Below are positions 7,669 to 15,723 of a stretch of 57,080 nt of DNA, one piece after another; positions within the stretch are counted from its first letter, which is position 1, and the number at the start of each line of letters is the position of its first letter. The stretch comes from a virus. A program made the position numbers and the translations under genes. The notes beneath the pieces are model-generated. The model did no database searches, was not told the DNA's origin, and was given only the letters and a program-made list of their open reading frames with translations. Where the stretch lies: positions 1 to 57,080 of IMG/VR virus record IMGVR_UViG_3300034104_001340. One strand, written 5' to 3'.

Positions 7669-9612
7669 TTACTCAGCCCCTACTATAAGTTGTGATGCTG
7701 ACGCCGATATTCCCGCAGTTATTAACGGGGGTGTCCCTGTGGGGGAGGGGCTAGTAAGGTTCGCGTCTATAGTTCCGTCCAACCTACGTACATAATACTT
7801 ACGCCCGGGGATAAATACGCCTCCATTATAAATGGCTAGCGTCGGTGTGGAATACTCTACTATCCCCCCTACGGATGTAATGGTCGCTGTAGCGCCGTCT
7901 GCCACGGCTGTACTACTAATCCCAGCGAAACTACCAAGTGCTCCTCGCGCTCCATTGTTTGACTGGATACGTACGAACCGAGCAGCTGTGCCTAGCGTGT
8001 TATCGTAGTAAAGAATGGAACCCTGCCCAATTGCGGTGTCACCGGAATTTGTTTGCCCCAGCGGATTAGCGTTAAGCGCCGCAAAGGGCCCAAACGCGCT
8101 TATAGTGTTACTGCTAAGTGTGTACAGTGTGGTACCTGTTCTAAATGGCTGAAATGTTACCGTAAGACCACTAATCGTAAACCGGAATACATAGCCAAGA
8201 TTATCAGAGGTGCTGCGTATAACCGCGTATGTGGTTCCGCTGAGTGGATCACAAAATGCCCCCAGACCGCTGTTGTTAACGATTTTACCCGTAGATACGG
8301 TCGAATCCGTAGTTCCCGCAGTTATCGCGTTGGTCGCTGCATTTATAGATATTGCGGTATAGTTTGTATACCCGGCGTTAGTCAGCACAAGCATTCGATT
8401 GGAAACCGCATCGTATACTGTTTCTGTTTGATAGAAAGTGAACCCAGTTAGGCTTTGCACAACTACCGCCGTGCCTACTGTGAAGCTAGAAGATGTAGGT
8501 TGCAAAACAACTGCTTTAACACTAGGGCCGGCTACCCCGTAGGTTACGATTACCCGTCCTGTACTCGGGTCTGCCGTGGCAAATGTCTGACCGCTAACTG
8601 CAGACGCCGTATCAATTACTGTCTGAATACCGGGTACTTCTGGTACTAATGTAGGGGGTACTCGCACAGGTACTGCAGCAGGGCGATAGTCAGAAGTACC
8701 TGACCTAAAAAACTGCCCACCTACTACTGTAAATTGCGCAGTGCCACCTGCGCTAGTAGAGGGTTCAGTGTTATCGGGGTCCTGCCCTAAAAGAATGGAT
8801 GGGGCCGCAGATATTTGGCCTTGGAAAGTACCCAGTGCGCTAACAGCGAGAGCACTTCCCAGAGTGATTACACCACTGGTGTTGATGGTCCCTGCTTTAA
8901 CAGTTATAACACTACTAGCCGCAGTATTTATGTAGGCGAACAACAATACTCCACGGTATGTTGTCACCACAAGTTCACTTACAGCATGCGACGCTATAAC
9001 TATGGTAGATACCGACCCACTTCCAGAACTTACGATGGCTGTCGGATAGTTACTATTAGATGTATTGCGGTATACAAACACAAGCCGCTGACTATACGGC
9101 TCGTAAACATATCTCTGATGTTTGTTGGTCGTACTATCGTTAGTAGTGATTGCAAAGTCGTAAATGCCTGTTGTACCCAAACTCGAAGTCCCCATTGTAG
9201 CGGGGGACGTCGGTCGCATTGTCGATACGGTGCCGGTAGCATTTACTACTACGGGATCACCGGCTGCGATAGCCCCACTAGCCGTTGCAGTAAACGCGGT
9301 TGGCGCTGCTGCTCGTTCTGCGGGGTAAGTGACAAATACGTCCTTGGCACCCGCCGCAAACGAGACGGCGGTGCCGCCGCTACTAGACTCAAGAATAGTA
9401 TCGCGGGACAGCGTAGTACCGCTCGACGTGTAGGTGCCGATGCCGACTTCCCACGTGTTCGCCGTGGAATCGACGATGGTGTAGTAGGTAGTGTTCGCGT
9501 TCCCGATAACAGAAAACGATTGGAACCCAGCAACCGCTCCGGCCAGCGTTAGGGTGCCAGTCCCGGTAGTCGTAGATGTCTCTTTGACTCGATCTTTCAG
9601 GACCAGCGCCAT
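7669..9612 (-). CDS. Tail fibre/appendage protein
   Basis: 647 aa. Residues 1-95 (MALVLKDRVKETSTTTGTGT ... FVTYPAERA) are a conserved N-terminal domain that I know from many aquatic phage fibre or appendage proteins and that probably docks on the tail. The rest is Ser/Thr/Gly/Val-rich beta sequence with no catalytic motif. The C-terminus (GGVFIPGRKYYVRRLDG) resembles small beta domains at the ends of such proteins. Likely an adhesion or structural tail protein. Confidence 0.7.
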   Translation of the reverse strand: MALVLKDRVKETSTTTGTGTLTLAGAVAGFQSFSVIGNANTTYYTIVDSTANTWEVGIGTYTSSGTTLSRDTILESSSGGTAVSFAAGAKDVFVTYPAERAAAPTAFTATASGAIAAGDPVVVNATGTVSTMRPTSPATMGTSSLGTTGIYDFAITTNDSTTNKHQRYVYEPYSQRLVFVYRNTSNSNYPTAIVSSGSGSVSTIVIASHAVSELVVTTYRGVLLFAYINTAASSVITVKAGTINTSGVITLGSALAVSALGTFQGQISAAPSILLGQDPDNTEPSTSAGGTAQFTVVGGQFFRSGTSDYRPAAVPVRVPPTLVPEVPGIQTVIDTASAVSGQTFATADPSTGRVIVTYGVAGPSVKAVVLQPTSSSFTVGTAVVVQSLTGFTFYQTETVYDAVSNRMLVLTNAGYTNYTAISINAATNAITAGTTDSTVSTGKIVNNSGLGAFCDPLSGTTYAVIRSTSDNLGYVFRFTISGLTVTFQPFRTGTTLYTLSSNTISAFGPFAALNANPLGQTNSGDTAIGQGSILYYDNTLGTAARFVRIQSNNGARGALGSFAGISSTAVADGATATITSVGGIVEYSTPTLAIYNGGVFIPGRKYYVRRLDGTIDANLTSPSPTGTPPLITAGISASASQLIVGAE

Positions 9613-9620
9613 AACCTACC

Positions 9621-10076
9621 TCACGAAATACGGATGATAGCCGTCGATGCTGCAGCTGCAGGGAACTGAATCTGGAAATCACCAGAACTCACCTGCTGGT
9701 CACCACCAAAGCTCAGTACTGCGCAAGCTGCGCCAGCATCGGTGTCGTTGTAGATCAGAGCACCACAGGAGGTGAAGGTAGCCGAGGACCACGTGGTATC
9801 CGCAAAGTCACACACGGCAGTAGTGCCGTCTGCAACGGGGGTTACTGAGGTCAGCGTGTTGCCGCCCGTGGTGTAGCCGCTGCCGCTACCAAGCTCATCG
9901 GTGCTCAAGTTGCTGTAGTTGGTCGTGGCGGCGCCGAACGTGCCGGAGCCCGCAGCGGTAGCCTTGAGCAACGCGATCTTGAACGTATCGCCGGTAGACG
10001 CGGTGAAGTTGTGTACGCCCTTGAACAGCTCAACTTTGAAGCTGGTGGGCATTGCCGTAGTGATTGTGATAGCCAT
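9621..10076 (-). CDS. Virion structural protein (tail-associated)
   Basis: 151 aa, beginning MAITITTAMPTSFKVELFKG. The sequence is Ala/Gly/Thr-rich with the pattern IALLKA ... YSNLSTDELGSGSGYTTGG ... FQIQFPAA. I know similar short beta-rich proteins beside head-tail adaptor genes in phages, where they are annotated as structural proteins. No catalytic residues are seen. Role inferred from this resemblance and the operon context. Confidence 0.6.
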   Translation of the reverse strand: MAITITTAMPTSFKVELFKGVHNFTASTGDTFKIALLKATAAGSGTFGAATTNYSNLSTDELGSGSGYTTGGNTLTSVTPVADGTTAVCDFADTTWSSATFTSCGALIYNDTDAGAACAVLSFGGDQQVSSGDFQIQFPAAAASTAIIRIS

Positions 10077-10077
10077 A

Positions 10078-10365
10078 TTAGCTCTCCAGTAAGGTTACAA
10101 GTTCCGGGTGCCCAGCGGCGCGGAATTTATTTGCTAAGGTGGTGTGGTTAGACCGCACCGCTTGTTTCATGTAATGCACCAGCACCCCACGAATTTGGTC
10201 TTTAAACGCTTCGGCTTGGTCACGGATGACCGGGTGGCAGTTACCGCCCACTGAGACGATCTTGGTAAGCGCTTGCTCAGCTATTTCCTCGGGGGTGAAG
10301 CCGCGACCCGAAACGGAGGATGCTTTGATGAGGCCGAGTGCTGCGCCGCCTGATGTGCTGAACAT
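10078..10365 (-). CDS. Hypothetical protein between adaptor and tail genes
   Basis: 95 aa, mostly helical. It has a Gly-rich start and ends HPELVTLLES. It abuts its neighbours with a one-base overlap upstream and two bases downstream. No motif is recognised. Its position between the adaptor and tail genes suggests a minor virion or assembly protein. Confidence 0.5.
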   Translation of the reverse strand: MFSTSGGAALGLIKASSVSGRGFTPEEIAEQALTKIVSVGGNCHPVIRDQAEAFKDQIRGVLVHYMKQAVRSNHTTLANKFRAAGHPELVTLLES

Positions 10366-10994
10366 TAGAACACCCTCACTTTGACTTGACCATCGCGGTA
10401 CATATCCTGACGCAGCTTGCCGTCGCCAAGGTTCTTCAGCAGCTCAATAGCCTGCACGTACAGCTTCTCATAGTTTGCCACCACGTCAGGCTCGCCTTTC
10501 TGGAAGCGGATGGCTTCTACCAACGCACCGTTGAGTAGTGCTGAGTCGAACTCATCGCCCAGCCACGTAGTACCTGCAGTCACAATAGACTCGGGGTAGT
10601 ACCCGAAGTGAATCTCTGAGGCGTAGTTGGCGTTGGGTGTCGGCCCTACAAGAAACGTGTTCTGGTCAAATATAGCGTAGTGCTGTGGCTGCCCCGTGGA
10701 TGCTGCACTTGGGTATGCCTCACGGATAAAGTTCACATCTTTGTTCAGGAGAAATATGTAGTCCCCGTCACCGTCGATCACTGCCAGTGAGTACACGTAC
10801 AGCATGTTTGAAGGCATCGTCAGGTACTTGTTACCCAACGTGAACGAGCCCGTCTGATTCTTACGCAGCGCCGGAAGCTCTACAGTCGCATACAGCTTCT
10901 GTTCGGCTTGCTTAGTGAACATCGCAAGCTGATCTTCCGTGAACGTTTGCTCACAGATATCTTGGATGTTCTGCTTCAGCTCAACATAGTTCAT
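10365..10994 (-). CDS. Head-tail adaptor/connector protein
   Basis: 209 aa. The N-terminal helices (MNYVELKQNIQDICEQTFTE, then LAMFTKQAEQKLYATVELPA) followed by a beta-strand region (NKYLTMPSNMLYVYSLAVID) and a C-terminal helix resemble phage head-tail adaptor proteins of the P22 gp4 / tail-tubular type. It lies downstream of a second adaptor-like gene (11519-12223). Together they probably form the connector below the portal. Assignment is from fold-like pattern only. Confidence 0.6.
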   Translation of the reverse strand: MNYVELKQNIQDICEQTFTEDQLAMFTKQAEQKLYATVELPALRKNQTGSFTLGNKYLTMPSNMLYVYSLAVIDGDGDYIFLLNKDVNFIREAYPSAASTGQPQHYAIFDQNTFLVGPTPNANYASEIHFGYYPESIVTAGTTWLGDEFDSALLNGALVEAIRFQKGEPDVVANYEKLYVQAIELLKNLGDGKLRQDMYRDGQVKVRVF

Positions 10995-10997
10995 ACG

Positions 10998-11195
10998 TTA
11001 TGCCATGGGGCCCATAGCCATAGTGCCCTTGGTAGCTGCACCGGTGCCGCGAATTTTCACGCCGCCACCTTTCTTCATGCCGTGCATGCGCTTCTCGTGT
11101 GCCTTGACCTCAGTCTTGGCAATCTTCTTCGCGCCGACGTCGCCGCCTTTCTTCATCTTGACCATCTTGGTGCCACAGCTGGACTTGCCTTTCAT
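10998..11195 (-). CDS. Small Lys/Gly/Met-rich protein
   Basis: 65 aa and very basic, with 16 Lys. It contains CGTKMVKMKKGGDVG and a C-terminus GGGVKIRGTGAATKGTMAMG. The C-terminal RGTG..TKG element is a variant of the motif that ends the proteins at 12717-12980 and 12982-13233. I know proteins of this type from aquatic phage structural operons but not their function. DNA or scaffold binding is a guess from composition. Confidence 0.6.
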   Translation of the reverse strand: MKGKSSCGTKMVKMKKGGDVGAKKIAKTEVKAHEKRMHGMKKGGGVKIRGTGAATKGTMAMGPMA

Positions 11196-11203
11196 GGTGC
11201 CTC

Positions 11204-11515
11204 CTAAGTGATAACTATCTTTACCGAGCCAATTGCCGGGATAAGCGCAGGGGTCGATACCGGCAAAGTAAGCTCTCTACTCTGCGGGTACCCAGTGAAA
11301 TCGGGTCTTGGGTTACGAATAGCTTGCGGATCACTGACCGGATACTCACCTAAATGCAGCTGAGGGTGGTCGGGGTTCCAGCATTCCGTACACGCGAGTA
11401 TGTTCGTATTTTTGCCCTTGATAATCAAGGCTTGCAGGTCGCGCAGCTTGTATCGGAAGCCGCACACATCGCACTCCGATATTGCCTTTTGACCTGAGGC
11501 GAACCTATTGGTCAC
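11204..11515 (-). CDS. Zinc-ribbon virion-region protein
   Basis: 103 aa. CDVCGFRYKLRDL near residue 15 and CTECWNPDHPQLHLGEYP near residue 42 form a CxxC...CxxC zinc ribbon, followed by an extended Pro-rich tail. Proteins of this form lie among head-tail genes in many marine and freshwater phages. It precedes the 65-aa basic gene and follows the 234-aa adaptor at a 3-base gap. Probably a minor structural or assembly protein. Confidence 0.7.
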   Translation of the reverse strand: MTNRFASGQKAISECDVCGFRYKLRDLQALIIKGKNTNILACTECWNPDHPQLHLGEYPVSDPQAIRNPRPDFTGYPQSRELTLPVSTPALIPAIGSVKIVIT

Positions 11516-11518
11516 GGC

Positions 11519-12223
11519 TTACCTCGGGAACATGACACGCGGGACGAAGCGAACCGCTGCCTTTTCACGATCTTCGCCAGCAGCCAGTTCAAACTGACGT
11601 TCATACTCGGTCTGCAGCATCGGAATGCGCTGCATCAAATCAGGCTCTTTCTGGGCGATATAGTACGCCAAACCCGCCACGAGGGCAGGGAAGAACCTGA
11701 AGTTCATATCCGGCGTCTGCACCCCTGCCCCAGCATCCTGAATACGCCGTAGGCGCCAATAGATCATCTGGTAGTATGGGGCGAGCAGGGTGCCTTGGTC
11801 AGGCACCGGCCATACGGTGACAGTGGGGTTGTCCCGGCCTCGGTCAATATAAACCTGAATCGGGCGCCCCTGCGTCTGCTTGTTGGGGATGCTTGAGTAC
11901 GTGGACACGCTGATACGCGAGATACTGAGGTCAGACTGCGTTGAGTAGTTACCCGCGCCCGTACGTATCACGTGCTCTAGCAGGTCGATGGTGTTGTCCG
12001 GGAGGTTATATGTGGCGGTGCCTTGAACAAGGTTAATAGACCCCTGCTCGATGGTCCACATGTTGATGCCACGGTTCTGCCACTCGATCGTCAGCAGGTT
12101 CATCGAACGACGCGCAGTACGCAGGTCGTAACCACTGCGCATTTCCCGTCCAGCACGCTCCCACGCTTCCTCGGCTATTTCCGTGAAGTCCATGTTGAAT
12201 GCGTATGTGCCGGACGTCGTCAT
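11519..12223 (-). CDS. Head-tail adaptor / tail tubular-like protein
   Basis: 234 aa. Features include an N-terminal helix with FTEIAEEAWERAGRE, then a helix RTARRSMNLLTIEWQNRGIN, a strand region with YNLPDNTIDLLEHVI, and a C-terminal helix. This helical-then-beta layout matches the phage adaptor/tail-tubular family (P22 gp4-like). It is adjacent to a second adaptor-like protein and follows the small basic genes. It should bind below the portal ring. Confidence 0.65.
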   Translation of the reverse strand: MTTSGTYAFNMDFTEIAEEAWERAGREMRSGYDLRTARRSMNLLTIEWQNRGINMWTIEQGSINLVQGTATYNLPDNTIDLLEHVIRTGAGNYSTQSDLSISRISVSTYSSIPNKQTQGRPIQVYIDRGRDNPTVTVWPVPDQGTLLAPYYQMIYWRLRRIQDAGAGVQTPDMNFRFFPALVAGLAYYIAQKEPDLMQRIPMLQTEYERQFELAAGEDREKAAVRFVPRVMFPR

Positions 12224-12225
12224 CG

Positions 12226-12462
12226 CTATTTCCTGTACGCCGCAGTCTTCTTGGCGACCTTCTTGGGCTGTGCTACAAACTGCTTACCCTGCTTCTTGCC
12301 TTCTCGCTTCGCTTTCGTAGTGGCTGCGTATTCCGCAGGACTCAGCGCCTTGATGGCCGCCTCAGGCAGGTACCGCTCACCAGTCTTACTGGACGGCTTA
12401 CCAGACTTGGTAGTCCACTTCTGCTCGGTCCATTTCTTCAGGGACGCTTGCGGCTTCTTCAT
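12226..12462 (-). CDS. Small basic protein, conserved in aquatic phages
   Basis: 78 aa and strongly basic: LKKWTEQKWTTKSGKPSSKT, GERYLPEAAIKALSP, then a Lys-rich tail KKVAKKTAAYRK. I recognise it as a conserved family in aquatic phages and some giant viruses (possibly the DUF5872 group; number from memory and unverified). It overlaps the next gene by one base. No function is known. Its charge suggests nucleic-acid or acidic-protein binding inside the virion. Confidence 0.65.
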   Translation of the reverse strand: MKKPQASLKKWTEQKWTTKSGKPSSKTGERYLPEAAIKALSPAEYAATTKAKREGKKQGKQFVAQPKKVAKKTAAYRK

Positions 12463-12713
12463 TAGTCTCGGTACCCGCCACCTGCAGCTTTGTACTTCTT
12501 AGCCAGCAGCTGTGCCTTGCGGGCTGACCACTGCCCTGCCTTTGTACCTTGCGTGGCCGCGCCTTTCACTTGATTAAACAAGCTTTTGCGGAGCTCGGGC
12601 TTGGTGTAGTTACCGGCCTCATTGACCTTCGACTTCACCTTGCCCCCCTTCTTGAGTGCAGCGCCCGGCAGCTTCTCGGGGTTAGTGGCCCCCATGCCTC
12701 GGCAGGACATCAT
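12462..12713 (-). CDS. Small basic protein (GQWSARKAQ family)
   Basis: 83 aa. After a Lys/Gly-rich start it has GNYTKPELRKSLFNQVKG and GQWSARKAQLLAKKYKAAGG, a C-terminal pattern I know from small proteins in cyanophage and other aquatic phage structural operons. It is highly basic. It sits in a run of five small basic genes between the adaptor and the structural genes. Function unknown. Confidence 0.65.
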   Translation of the reverse strand: MMSCRGMGATNPEKLPGAALKKGGKVKSKVNEAGNYTKPELRKSLFNQVKGAATQGTKAGQWSARKAQLLAKKYKAAGGGYRD

Positions 12714-12716
12714 GGC

Positions 12717-12980
12717 TTACACCATCTTGCCTTTGGTGTGGCCTTTCTTCACACAGCCATCTGCACGGGTTACGCTACCGCCTTTTTTGTAGGCTTTGGC
12801 CATGCCGCCACCCATCATGCGCTTGGTACCGCAAGACCCACCCGTGGCGTACTTCTTACCTTTATCAGCTTTCATGTACTCTTCTCCTACAGACTTGGAA
12901 ATGCCCAGACGCTTTGCAGCTTTGGGGTCGTTTGCCACCATCGCCATCAAGTTGTGCTGGGCTTTGCTCTTGGATGGCAT
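12717..12980 (-). CDS. DUF3008-like small basic protein with KGHTKG tail
   Basis: 87 aa from the ATG at 12980. It starts MPSKSKAQHNLMAMVANDPK, the signature of DUF3008-type proteins. An upstream ATG in frame (13031) would overlap the previous gene by 50 bases, so the internal start, one base after that gene's stop, is preferred. The middle is Lys/Gly-rich with CGTKRMMGGG, and it ends ADGCVKKGHTKGKMV. The tail is shared with the next gene upstream. Function unknown. Confidence 0.65.
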   Translation of the reverse strand: MPSKSKAQHNLMAMVANDPKAAKRLGISKSVGEEYMKADKGKKYATGGSCGTKRMMGGGMAKAYKKGGSVTRADGCVKKGHTKGKMV

Positions 12981-12981
12981 A

Positions 12982-13233
12982 TCAAACCATGCGGCCCTTG
13001 GTGTGGCCTTTAGTGCAGATACCGTCGCCACGAATCACGCCACCTTTGGCCTTGCGCTGGACTTTACCGGAGTACTCGGTATTCATCTCCATGCGATCCT
13101 TCGGCTTCATTTTTGCCCGCATGGCTTCGATTTCTTCGCGGGTCATGGCACGCTTAGGGGCGTTCCTGCTCGGGGGCGGGGCGGTATCGGGCAGTGCTTC
13201 CATGTTTACTGCGTCACTCGGTCGTCTCGGCAT
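12982..13233 (-). CDS. Small basic protein with KGHTKG tail
   Basis: 83 aa. The N-terminal half has Pro-rich PDTAPPPSRNAPKRAM and a charged helix (TREEIEAMRAKMKPKDRMEM). The C-terminus is GGVIRGDGICTKGHTKGRMV. The last 20 residues closely match the end of the adjacent 87-aa protein although the N-termini are unrelated, so the tail behaves as a module. Function unknown. Confidence 0.6.
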   Translation of the reverse strand: MPRRPSDAVNMEALPDTAPPPSRNAPKRAMTREEIEAMRAKMKPKDRMEMNTEYSGKVQRKAKGGVIRGDGICTKGHTKGRMV

Positions 13234-13243
13234 TGTCTAATCC

Positions 13244-13504
13244 TCAGCAATTCCAAGCCCTAAGGCTTTTATTTATGCGACTATTCGGGTCATTCTTGGT
13301 CTTCTCACTAGTGTTCTTGGCCTTCATCCCAGACATCCGGGCACAGAATGACTTCCTGCGTCCAGCGTCTTTCTTGGTTTTGGGCTTCGGCGCGGGGGGT
13401 TTCAGGTTCATACCTTCTGCCTTAGCAGATGCACGACCCTTGGCGTTCAAGCCGCCCTTGGGGTCTTTGCCTTCCTTCCTAGTCCACGCCGGAGACTTAG
13501 CCAC
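13244..13504 (-). CDS. Small basic protein (DUF6321-like)
   Basis: 86 aa. Conserved blocks are SPAWTRKEGKDPKGGLNAKG, LKPPAPKPKTKKD, RRKSFCARMSGMK and NDPNSRINKSLRAWNC. I recognise this arrangement as the DUF6321 family of short phage proteins (number from memory). The start overlaps the end of the upstream structural gene by 8 bases. Function unknown; the two Cys and the basic charge are conserved features of the family. Confidence 0.7.
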   Translation of the reverse strand: MAKSPAWTRKEGKDPKGGLNAKGRASAKAEGMNLKPPAPKPKTKKDAGRRKSFCARMSGMKAKNTSEKTKNDPNSRINKSLRAWNC

Positions 13505-14090
13505 AGAACACCGTTATCTTAGTAACTTCGGTCAACGTCAACACCGCGAAGTCGGTTACGCCGCTACGTGTAGTGAGCACCCCGTCCGCCGGAACAAACA
13601 AGCTGTCGGCAAACGCAGCGGAGCCCGCAGGGGTGTCCAGTTGGAGCAACGTAATACCCGACGGCCCGTTCAGGTTGAACTTGATACTTCCTGCGTTGGT
13701 TGTGCCAACGTAGTACAGGCTTCGTATACGAGTGCGAGGGAACGCAATAGCCCCCGTCGTACCAATACTCACGTTACCCGCTGAAGCCCCACTTGCGGTG
13801 ATGCTCTGTACGGCAGTGTAGAAATTGGTAGACGATGCTGTGGTCGCGTTAGCACCGGTAACCACTTCAGTTGTAATAGCCCCTGTGAGGTCGCCTACTT
13901 TTACACCGCGAATAGTAAACGTAATACCGCTATCGTTGCCTGCGGAAGTGAAGAGTAGCTTATACCCCGTGCCACTAATTGACACGTCGTTGATAAGCAA
14001 CGTTATTGCACCAGCAGCCGCGATACTTGCAGCGGTTCTGAGCAGTGTAGCACTTGTAGAGGGCGTAATAGCCCAGATATCACCCTGCAT
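13497..14090 (-). CDS. Virion structural protein
   Basis: 197 aa, beginning MQGDIWAITPSTSATLL. It is rich in Ala, Thr, Ser and Gly with alternating hydrophobic strands and no charged catalytic clusters, as in phage decoration or tail proteins. It is the second gene after the promoter at 14717-14745. Role inferred from composition and position. Confidence 0.55.
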   Translation of the reverse strand: MQGDIWAITPSTSATLLRTAASIAAAGAITLLINDVSISGTGYKLLFTSAGNDSGITFTIRGVKVGDLTGAITTEVVTGANATTASSTNFYTAVQSITASGASAGNVSIGTTGAIAFPRTRIRSLYYVGTTNAGSIKFNLNGPSGITLLQLDTPAGSAAFADSLFVPADGVLTTRSGVTDFAVLTLTEVTKITVFCG

Positions 14091-14112
14091 AACCTACCTC
14101 CTCAAGTGGACC

Positions 14113-14625
14113 TTACTGGTCAGCAAAGGTCGGTGCGGTTGTGCTAACGACGGTGCCAAACACCTGATAGGTCGTTGCGCTCGTACCAACAAACGTGATG
14201 TTCATGGCAGCGGGCAAGTTAACCTGCAGCTTGCTGTTGGAGTTACCATCGGAAAACACCATCGCCGGTTGCGCGGTAGTGTCGGTATCGAAGAAGGTTA
14301 CTCCGCCTACGAAAAACAGCAGGTCAGAACCAGTGGTAAAGATAGCGTCGTGGCCATCAGCTGCGCCACCGCCGTAAATGAAGTTGAACGAAGAGCCCGC
14401 GACCGGGGTCGGAAGGGTGTAAGTGCGATCAGCCGAAACGTCAGCAACGATGTTCAATACGCCAGAGTTAGCGGCAGTAGTGATAGTGACGTTCTCGTTA
14501 GGCAGGGCTACGGGAGCCAGACCTGCGTTGTTCAGTACAGTAACAGCGCCGGTAGTGGAGTTGACCGAGATGTTCTGGAAGCCGTTCTGAGACCGGACGG
14601 GACCCGAAAATGTAGTATTCGACAT
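14113..14625 (-). CDS. Virion structural protein
   Basis: 170 aa, beginning MSNTTFSGPVRSQNGFQNIS. The middle (VSADRTYTLPTPVAGSSFNF) is a beta-rich segment common in phage surface or decoration proteins. It is the first gene downstream of a dedicated promoter and a 5' hairpin, so it heads a separate transcript from the capsid gene. A good GAGAGGAA ribosome site precedes the ATG. A capsid decoration protein is plausible. Confidence 0.6.
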   Translation of the reverse strand: MSNTTFSGPVRSQNGFQNISVNSTTGAVTVLNNAGLAPVALPNENVTITTAANSGVLNIVADVSADRTYTLPTPVAGSSFNFIYGGGAADGHDAIFTTGSDLLFFVGGVTFFDTDTTAQPAMVFSDGNSNSKLQVNLPAAMNITFVGTSATTYQVFGTVVSTTAPTFADQ

Positions 14626-14650
14626 TGCAAATTCCTCTCATGCGAGTTTG

Positions 14651-14694
14651 GGGAAGCAGTCTGCATGACGTCGGCCCGGAGCCGTCTGCTTCCC
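14651..14694 (-). promoter_or_regulatory. Hairpin in the 5' leader of the tail-gene transcript
   Basis: GGGAAGCAG (14651-14659) and CTGCTTCCC (14686-14694) are exact inverted repeats of 9 bp, with an inner CGGC/GCCG pair. The hairpin lies between the promoter and the ATG at 14625, and no T-run follows it in either direction. It would protect or process the mRNA leader, or bind a protein. It is not a terminator. Confidence 0.55.
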
Positions 14695-14716
14695 GGGTTG
14701 TTCCGGGGTTGTGGTC

Positions 14717-14745
14717 TTTATATCAGGGTGTTGCAGCTACGTCAA
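14717..14745 (-). promoter_or_regulatory. Sigma70-type promoter for adaptor and tail genes
   Basis: On the minus strand TTGACG (14745-14740) and TATAAA (14722-14717) are separated by exactly 17 bp. The site lies between the capsid-gene terminator and the 170-aa structural gene. The two elements together divide the late block into separate transcription units. Confidence 0.7.
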
Positions 14746-14752
14746 CGGACAT

Positions 14753-14776
14753 AAAAAAGGGCCCCGAAGGGCCCTT
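14753..14776 (-). terminator. Rho-independent terminator after the capsid gene
   Basis: On the minus strand AAGGGCCC, loop TTCG, GGGCCCTT, then a run of T. The stem is eight base pairs closed by a stable UUCG tetraloop. It begins 17 bases after the capsid stop codon and ends transcription of the TerS-to-capsid unit. Confidence 0.9.
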
Positions 14777-14792
14777 AAGCATCGTGCTGTAT

Positions 14793-15710
14793 TTAGTTTG
14801 CGCCGGGGGAGCCGAAGATACCCAGAGAATCAGAAACTCCGAAACTGTATCTTTCTCGTGCCTTGTAACGAGCGTTGCCCGTATCGAAGTCCGCGTCCAT
14901 CCCAGTCTGCATCGGGGTACGAACGAAGTGCTTCAGACCGTTGGGCACGTCAGTCGTCAGGAACCAAGCGTTGTTATCAGTCAGGTAGTGGTTGACTGTA
15001 TAACCTTCGGGGATGGAACCGTTTGACTTGAGCGCGTTCAAGTCGTTGTCGGCGGTGCCAACACGCAGCTCAGTTTCAAGCAGGCGGGTAGCAACGAACA
15101 TCAGCGACGGAGGCACGATCATCTTGCGGGGCTGGGCTGCAATCAGCAGGCCACGTTCATCCGTCCAGCCAGCGATCTGAATAACGGCGGCTTCCAAGGA
15201 AGTCTCGTTAAGGTCAGCGCCAGTGGTCGGGCGGTTGCTGTTGGTACCACCGGACACCAGCGGGTGCGCAGTGGAGAACAGAACCTGACCGTCACCATAG
15301 GTCGGGTTGCCCGAGCCGGTGAAGCCTTGGTTCAGGATAGCTGCAGCCTTGACCTGTTTGGTATAAGCCATACCACGGGCCAGTGCCTTGGTGTAGCGAG
15401 CCGACAGACTGTCGTACAGGTTGTCTTCCATGGCCTCTTCGGTCAGGGAGAAGCCCATAGCGATGGTCTGGTGCGTATAGCGCGCCGTCCAAGCTTCCTG
15501 AGCGTTGTCGTAAACCATGGCAGAACCCTCGTTTTTCACGGGGGCGGCGCCAAAGCCGGACAACTTGGTTTCTTCTTCGAAGGAACGCTCGGAGGTTTCA
15601 GTCTCGAAAATCTCTTTGTGTTCTTCACGATATGTAGCGTACTCAAGGCCGAACAGGGCGTTGAGGCCCGGGAGCAGTTCCTTGAGGAGTTGAGCGCGTG
15701 AAATAGCCAT
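14793..15710 (-). CDS. Major capsid protein
   Basis: 305 aa. The N-terminus has LLPGLNALFGLEYATYREEH, followed by FETETSERSFEEETKLSGFG and the helix AMGFSLTEEAMEDNLYDSLS. This matches Mu gpT-like / HK97-fold major head proteins. Placement right after scaffold and a small virion protein, and before a strong terminator, supports a highly expressed capsid gene. The protein should form the icosahedral shell. No cleaved propeptide is evident, in keeping with a separate scaffold gene. Confidence 0.8.
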   Translation of the reverse strand: MAISRAQLLKELLPGLNALFGLEYATYREEHKEIFETETSERSFEEETKLSGFGAAPVKNEGSAMVYDNAQEAWTARYTHQTIAMGFSLTEEAMEDNLYDSLSARYTKALARGMAYTKQVKAAAILNQGFTGSGNPTYGDGQVLFSTAHPLVSGGTNSNRPTTGADLNETSLEAAVIQIAGWTDERGLLIAAQPRKMIVPPSLMFVATRLLETELRVGTADNDLNALKSNGSIPEGYTVNHYLTDNNAWFLTTDVPNGLKHFVRTPMQTGMDADFDTGNARYKARERYSFGVSDSLGIFGSPGAN

Positions 15711-15723
15711 GTCTCAGTTCTCC

